Position numbers and translations under genes: made by a program. Below the pieces are notes generated by a model. It made no database searches. It saw only the letters and a program-made list of their open reading frames with translations, and had not been told where the DNA came from. From Polaribacter aquimarinus (GTDB lineage Bacteria; Bacteroidota; Bacteroidia; Flavobacteriales; Flavobacteriaceae), in contig NZ_QFFG01000006.1 of the NCBI RefSeq assembly GCF_003129485.1, positions 195,423 to 259,422 on the forward strand: a DNA stretch of 64,000 nucleotides, given 5' to 3'. Numbering within the stretch: the first letter of the stretch is position 1; every line of letters starts with the position of its first letter. Of the stretch, positions 60,635 through 64,000 are shown piece after piece.

Positions 60635-60665
60635 CAAAGGTAGTAAATTAAAACAGTATTTCAAA
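60635..60665 (-). promoter_or_regulatory. Promoter of the cysteate acyltransferase-like gene
   Basis: On the minus strand, TTTG (60665-60662), 19 bp, TACCTTTG (60642-60635), 22 nt before the start. It is a full match, so the gene can be read independently of its upstream neighbour. Confidence 0.75.
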
Positions 60666-60686
60666 CCTTACAAAAAGGGATGTTAT

Positions 60687-61682
60687 CTATAAAAATCCTT
60701 GTTCTTTCATCCATTCATCACTATAAATCTTATTCATATAGCGAGAACCATGATCTGGAAAAATTAAAACGACAACACTATCTTCTGTAAACATACCCTG
60801 AGCTGCGTATTGTTTGGTAGCTTGCATTACTGCACCACTTGTATAACCAGGAAACATTCCTTCTTTTTTAACAATATTTCTTGCTTCTAAAGCGGCATCT
60901 TTATCTGATACTTTCTCATAAACATCAATAATATCAAAGTCTGTTGCAGTAGGAATTAAATTTTTACCTAAACCTTCAATTTTATATGGACTTACTTCAC
61001 TTAAATCTAGTTCTCTAGTTTCGTGATACTTTTTTAGAACAGAACCAATAGCATCTACACCTAAAACTTTAACATTTGGGTTTTTCTCTTTTAAAAATTG
61101 TCCTGAACCCGAAATGGTACCTCCTGTTCCGCTGGCAACTACCATATGTGTTAATTTTCCATCAGTTTGTTTCCAAATTTCTGGCCCTGTAGTTCTATAA
61201 TGCGCTTCAGTATTCAACTCATTAAAATATTGGTTGATATAAACTGAATTCTTAGTTTTCTTATGAATTGTTTTTGCGACTTCGTAATAAGATCTTGGAT
61301 CTTCTGGCGGAACGTTTGCAGGACATACGTGTACTTCTGCACCCATACATTTTAGCAAATCAATTTTATCTCGAGAAGATTTATCACTTACGGCAAGAAT
61401 ACATTTATACCCTTTTACAATGCTGATCATTGCCAAACTAAAACCTGTATTTCCAGAAGTGGTTTCTACTATTGTAGCTCCTTTTTTTAAGATTCCTTTT
61501 TTCTCTGCGTCTTGAACAATGTGAAGTGCAATTCTATCTTTTGCAGAATGACCTGGATTAAAAGCCTCGAATTTAGCATAATAAGTTCCAGGTAAATTTT
61601 TGGTAATCTTATGCAACTTAATTAATGGAGTTTCCCCAACTAATTCTAAAATCGAATTTGTAATTCCTTGATTCCTTGTCAT
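60687..61682 (-). CDS. Cysteine synthase / cystathionine beta-synthase-like PLP enzyme, possible cysteate synthase
   Basis: A 331-residue fold-type II PLP enzyme. The PLP lysine lies in [11 protein letters not shown] near 42-52, the substrate loop is TTSGNTGF near 74, and the phosphate cradle is [10 protein letters not shown] near 180. The ending [15 protein letters not shown] is that of cystathionine beta-synthase-type members rather than CysK. These enzymes do beta-replacement on serine derivatives. Beside the acyltransferase gene, a cysteate synthase using sulfite and phosphoserine is suggested. Both genes run on the minus strand, 74 bp apart. Confidence 0.82.
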   Translation of the reverse strand: MTRNQGITNSILELVGETPLIKLHKITKNLPGTYYAKFEAFNPGHSAKDRIALHIVQDAEKKGILKKGATIVETTSGNTGFSLAMISIVKGYKCILAVSDKSSRDKIDLLKCMGAEVHVCPANVPPEDPRSYYEVAKTIHKKTKNSVYINQYFNELNTEAHYRTTGPEIWKQTDGKLTHMVVASGTGGTISGSGQFLKEKNPNVKVLGVDAIGSVLKKYHETRELDLSEVSPYKIEGLGKNLIPTATDFDIIDVYEKVSDKDAALEARNIVKKEGMFPGYTSGAVMQATKQYAAQGMFTEDSVVVLIFPDHGSRYMNKIYSDEWMKEQGFL

Positions 61683-61736
61683 TCTATCTTGTTATCGAAA
61701 AAAACTTAAGAATATTGTTTTTTACGATTTCGTTTG

Positions 61737-61744
61737 CAAAAGTA
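61737..61744 (-). promoter_or_regulatory. Predicted -7 box for the cysteine-synthase-like gene
   Basis: The minus strand reads TACTTTTG, 54 nt before the start. No TTG was found at the ideal spacing. Confidence 0.45.
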
Positions 61745-61778
61745 CATTTATTAATGAAAATTGAAAAGTGTTTTACTA

Positions 61779-63887
61779 CTAATTTATAGGATCTACTTTG
61801 TTTTCTAAACTTAATAAAAAAGTATAATCTTTTGCAGTTTCTTTTAGCGCATCAAATCGTCCTGAAGCACCTCCGTGACCTGCTTCCATATTGGTATGCA
61901 TTATTAAAATATTATCATCCGTTTTTAATTCTCTTAATTTTGCAACCCATTTAGCAGGCTCCCAATATTGTACTTGAGAATCGTGATAACCAGTAGTAAC
62001 TAACATATTAGGATATGCTTTTGCTTCTACATTATCGTAAGGCGAATAGGATTTTATATAATCGTAATAGCGTTTGTCATTCGGATTTCCCCATTCGTCA
62101 TACTCTCCAGTAGTTAGCGGAATGCTTTCATCAATCATTGTAGAAACGACATCTACAAAAGGAACTGCAGCAATAATACCATTGTACAATTCTGGGTTTA
62201 AATTGATGATTGCTCCCATTAACAATCCTCCGGCTGAACCACCCATAGCATATAAATGTTTTGATGAAGTATAATTGTTTTCAATTAAAAATTTAGAACA
62301 ATCTATAAAATCGTAGAATGTATTTTTCTTATTCAACATTTTACCATCTTCATACCAGTCTCTACCTAAATATTCGCTTCCACGAATGTGAGCTAAAGCG
62401 TAAACAAATCCTCTATCTAACAAACTTAACCTTGTTGAAGAAAAACTATCTGGAATCGTATACCCGTAAGAACCATAGGCATATTGTAACAAAGGAGTTT
62501 CGCTGTTTAATTTAGTATTTTTATGATACACCAAAGAAATGGCTACTTTTTTTCCGTCTCTTGCTGTTGCCCAAACACGTTTACTGATATAGTTTTCTTT
62601 TTTAAACTTACCTCCTAGTACTTCTTGTTCTTTCTTGATGTCTTTTTGTTGTGATTTCATATTAAAATCAATCACAGAACTTGGAGTTGTAAATGAATTG
62701 TAAGAATAACGAATAATATCTGTATCAAATTCTGGATTTGCATACACATTAGCAGAATATGTTTCTTCACTAAAAGGTAAATAGTAATCTTCTGAATTAT
62801 CCCAACGTTTTATTCTTATTTTGTTTAAGCCATTGTTCCTTTCTTCTAATACTAAGTAGTCTTTAAATATTGAAAAATCTTCTAACAACGTATCTTCTCT
62901 ATGAGGAATAACGTCTACCCAATTCTCTTTAGAAGTATTCTCTATAGGCGTTTTCATCAACTTAAAATTGATGGCTTTATCTTTGTTTGTTAACAAATAA
63001 AAAGAATCACCAAAATGAGAAACATTATATTCTAAATCTCTTTCTCGTGGTTGCAAAACAGTAAATTTTCCTGTAGGATTATCGGCTTCTAAATACTGAG
63101 CTTCTGTAGAAACAGTGCTGTATGATCCAATAATTATATACTTTTTAGATTTTGATTTGGTAACATAGGTTCCAAAAGTTTCATCTTTTTCGTTAAAAAC
63201 CTCCACGTCTTCTGAAGATGGAGTTCCTAAAACGTGTCTAAAAATCTTTACGCTTCTTAAAGTAACTGGGTCTTTTTTAGTGTAAAAAATGGTTTTATTA
63301 TCATTTGCCCAAACAGAACCTCCAGTAGTGTTTTCAATAATATCCTTATAGATTTCTCCAGTTTCTAAGTTCTTTATTCTTAAAAAATACTGTCTTCTAC
63401 TAACAGTATCTGTTGCAAAAACAGCCAGTTTGTTATCTGGAGAAATATTTAATCCGCCCAATTGATAATAATCGAAATCTTTCGCCATTTCGTTTACATC
63501 AAATAAAATTTCTTCCGAAGCTAGTAAATTCTCTTTTTTACGACTATAGATTGGGTATTGTTTGCCAATTTCATAACGCGTGATGTAGAAATATCCATTG
63601 CTTTTATAAGGCACAGAAGAATCATCCTCCTTAATTCTCCCTTTCATTTCTTGAAACAAATCTTCTTGAAATGTTTTTGTATCTGCAGTTATTGCATCAT
63701 AATAATCATTTTCTGCTTCTAAATAATCAACTACTTTTTGAGTTTGTTCATCTTTTATTTCTGATAATTTTTGTTCATCAGATAAACGCATCCAGAAATA
63801 ATTATCAATTCTTACATCTCCATGTTTTTCTAATTCTGTAGGATTTTTCTCAGCAAAAGGTGCTTTTACATCAATCGTATTCATCAT
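61779..63887 (-). CDS. S9 family peptidase (oligopeptidase B-like)
   Basis: About 702 residues from the ATG at 63887. The N-terminal half is the beta-propeller of prolyl oligopeptidases (GDVRIDNYFWMRL near 24; propeller strands through about 400). The C-terminal alpha/beta hydrolase carries GGSAGGLLMG with the nucleophile Ser near 550, then GYHDSQV with the Asp and MEAGHGGASGR with the His. No signal peptide is present. It cuts small peptides, in oligopeptidase B after basic residues. The longest frame starts at a TTG (63911) inside the -7 box, so 63887 is taken. Confidence 0.92.
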   Translation of the reverse strand: MMNTIDVKAPFAEKNPTELEKHGDVRIDNYFWMRLSDEQKLSEIKDEQTQKVVDYLEAENDYYDAITADTKTFQEDLFQEMKGRIKEDDSSVPYKSNGYFYITRYEIGKQYPIYSRKKENLLASEEILFDVNEMAKDFDYYQLGGLNISPDNKLAVFATDTVSRRQYFLRIKNLETGEIYKDIIENTTGGSVWANDNKTIFYTKKDPVTLRSVKIFRHVLGTPSSEDVEVFNEKDETFGTYVTKSKSKKYIIIGSYSTVSTEAQYLEADNPTGKFTVLQPRERDLEYNVSHFGDSFYLLTNKDKAINFKLMKTPIENTSKENWVDVIPHREDTLLEDFSIFKDYLVLEERNNGLNKIRIKRWDNSEDYYLPFSEETYSANVYANPEFDTDIIRYSYNSFTTPSSVIDFNMKSQQKDIKKEQEVLGGKFKKENYISKRVWATARDGKKVAISLVYHKNTKLNSETPLLQYAYGSYGYTIPDSFSSTRLSLLDRGFVYALAHIRGSEYLGRDWYEDGKMLNKKNTFYDFIDCSKFLIENNYTSSKHLYAMGGSAGGLLMGAIINLNPELYNGIIAAVPFVDVVSTMIDESIPLTTGEYDEWGNPNDKRYYDYIKSYSPYDNVEAKAYPNMLVTTGYHDSQVQYWEPAKWVAKLRELKTDDNILIMHTNMEAGHGGASGRFDALKETAKDYTFLLSLENKVDPIN

Positions 63888-63908
63888 TCTATTTTTAATG
63901 AGCGATTG

Positions 63909-63937
63909 CAAATGTAAGATTTATAATGATGAACAAA
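63909..63937 (-). promoter_or_regulatory. Promoter of the S9 peptidase gene
   Basis: On the minus strand, TTTG (63937-63934), 17 bp, TACATTTG (63916-63909). The start codon lies about 21 nt downstream. Confidence 0.72.
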
Positions 63938-63976
63938 AGAAAAATTTAATCAAGTGATAAATTTTCATTTTTACTT

Positions 63977-64000
63977 ATGAAAGTATTAATTTTGCATCAT
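63977..64000 (+). CDS. Start of a truncated gene at the window edge
   Basis: An ATG at 63977 opens an 8-codon frame reading MKVLILHH to the edge of the window. It is divergent from the S9 peptidase gene and may be the next gene; the product cannot be named from eight codons. Confidence 0.35.

Overview
The window looks like a chromosomal segment of a marine-type member of the Flavobacteriaceae (Bacteroidota). The base composition is AT-rich. Lipoproteins and secreted proteins have Bacteroidota-type signals. At least fourteen start sites are preceded by the Bacteroidota -7 element TAnnTTTG, often with TTTG or TTG 17-19 bp upstream. Many families are Bacteroidota-typical: DUF4252, DUF4251, fused E1 alpha/beta dehydrogenase, RDD/SpoIIM/DUF4129/DUF4350/MoxR/DUF58, and a capnine-like sulfonolipid gene pair. 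Polaribacter or Tenacibaculum is my guess from the proteins' general look; it was not tested. I found no rRNA, tRNA, CRISPR array, transposase or integrase.

Layout. 0.4-6 kb: a DUF3360 membrane protein, an isolated protein of unknown function, and a pair made of a secreted protein with a barrel-like C-terminus and an M43 metalloprotease lipoprotein. 6.2-13.4 kb: a type I restriction-modification operon hsdM-hsdS-(PD-(D/E)xK nuclease)-hsdR. A dispersed inverted repeat fills the hsdM/hsdS junction and has been read into the N-terminus of HsdS. 13.6-14.5 kb: a Tat-exported sugar isomerase-like protein flanked by 33-bp direct repeats. 15.1-19.1 kb: a six-gene operon that is the most unusual part of the window. 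Three proteins resemble DNA or nucleotide hypermodification families (MazG with a MazG_C-type tail, an HMUDK_hel/aGPT-pyrophosphorylase-like helical protein, and Nmad2). They are interleaved with three conflict-type proteins (a ThsB-like/DUF1863 TIR-like protein, a two-TM membrane protein, and a classical TIR protein). I infer a base-modification-linked, TIR-effector immune system. About 0.9 kb of repeat-bearing non-coding DNA follows it.

20-64 kb is mainly housekeeping. It holds amtB-glnK; the SpoIIM/DUF4129/DUF4350/MoxR/DUF58 operon with a divergent RDD gene; two DUF805 proteins; TruC-like pseudouridine synthase; fused E1 dehydrogenase; Lrp/AsnC regulator; M14 and M1 peptidases; a sigma factor/membrane protein/two DUF4252 operon; S41 peptidase; DUF72; patatin; a beta-propeller protein with a lipoprotein and PepT; an acyltransferase; RmuC; an AstE-like protein with a GCS2-CBS protein; GlyA; FahA; a K+ channel with a C-terminal zinc ribbon; MiaA; an OmpH-like chaperone; and alpha-carbonic anhydrase. 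Near 58.2-59.3 kb two ORFans sit between hairpin-forming repeats, like a gene cassette. Next come a serine-palmitoyltransferase-like enzyme and a cysteine-synthase-like enzyme, together likely making the capnine base of sulfonolipids. An S9 peptidase and the first codons of a further gene end the window.

Domain assignments come from reading motifs by eye; no database search was possible. Several start codons are moved downstream of the longest ORF because a promoter -7 box overlaps the nominal start or a better ATG is present.
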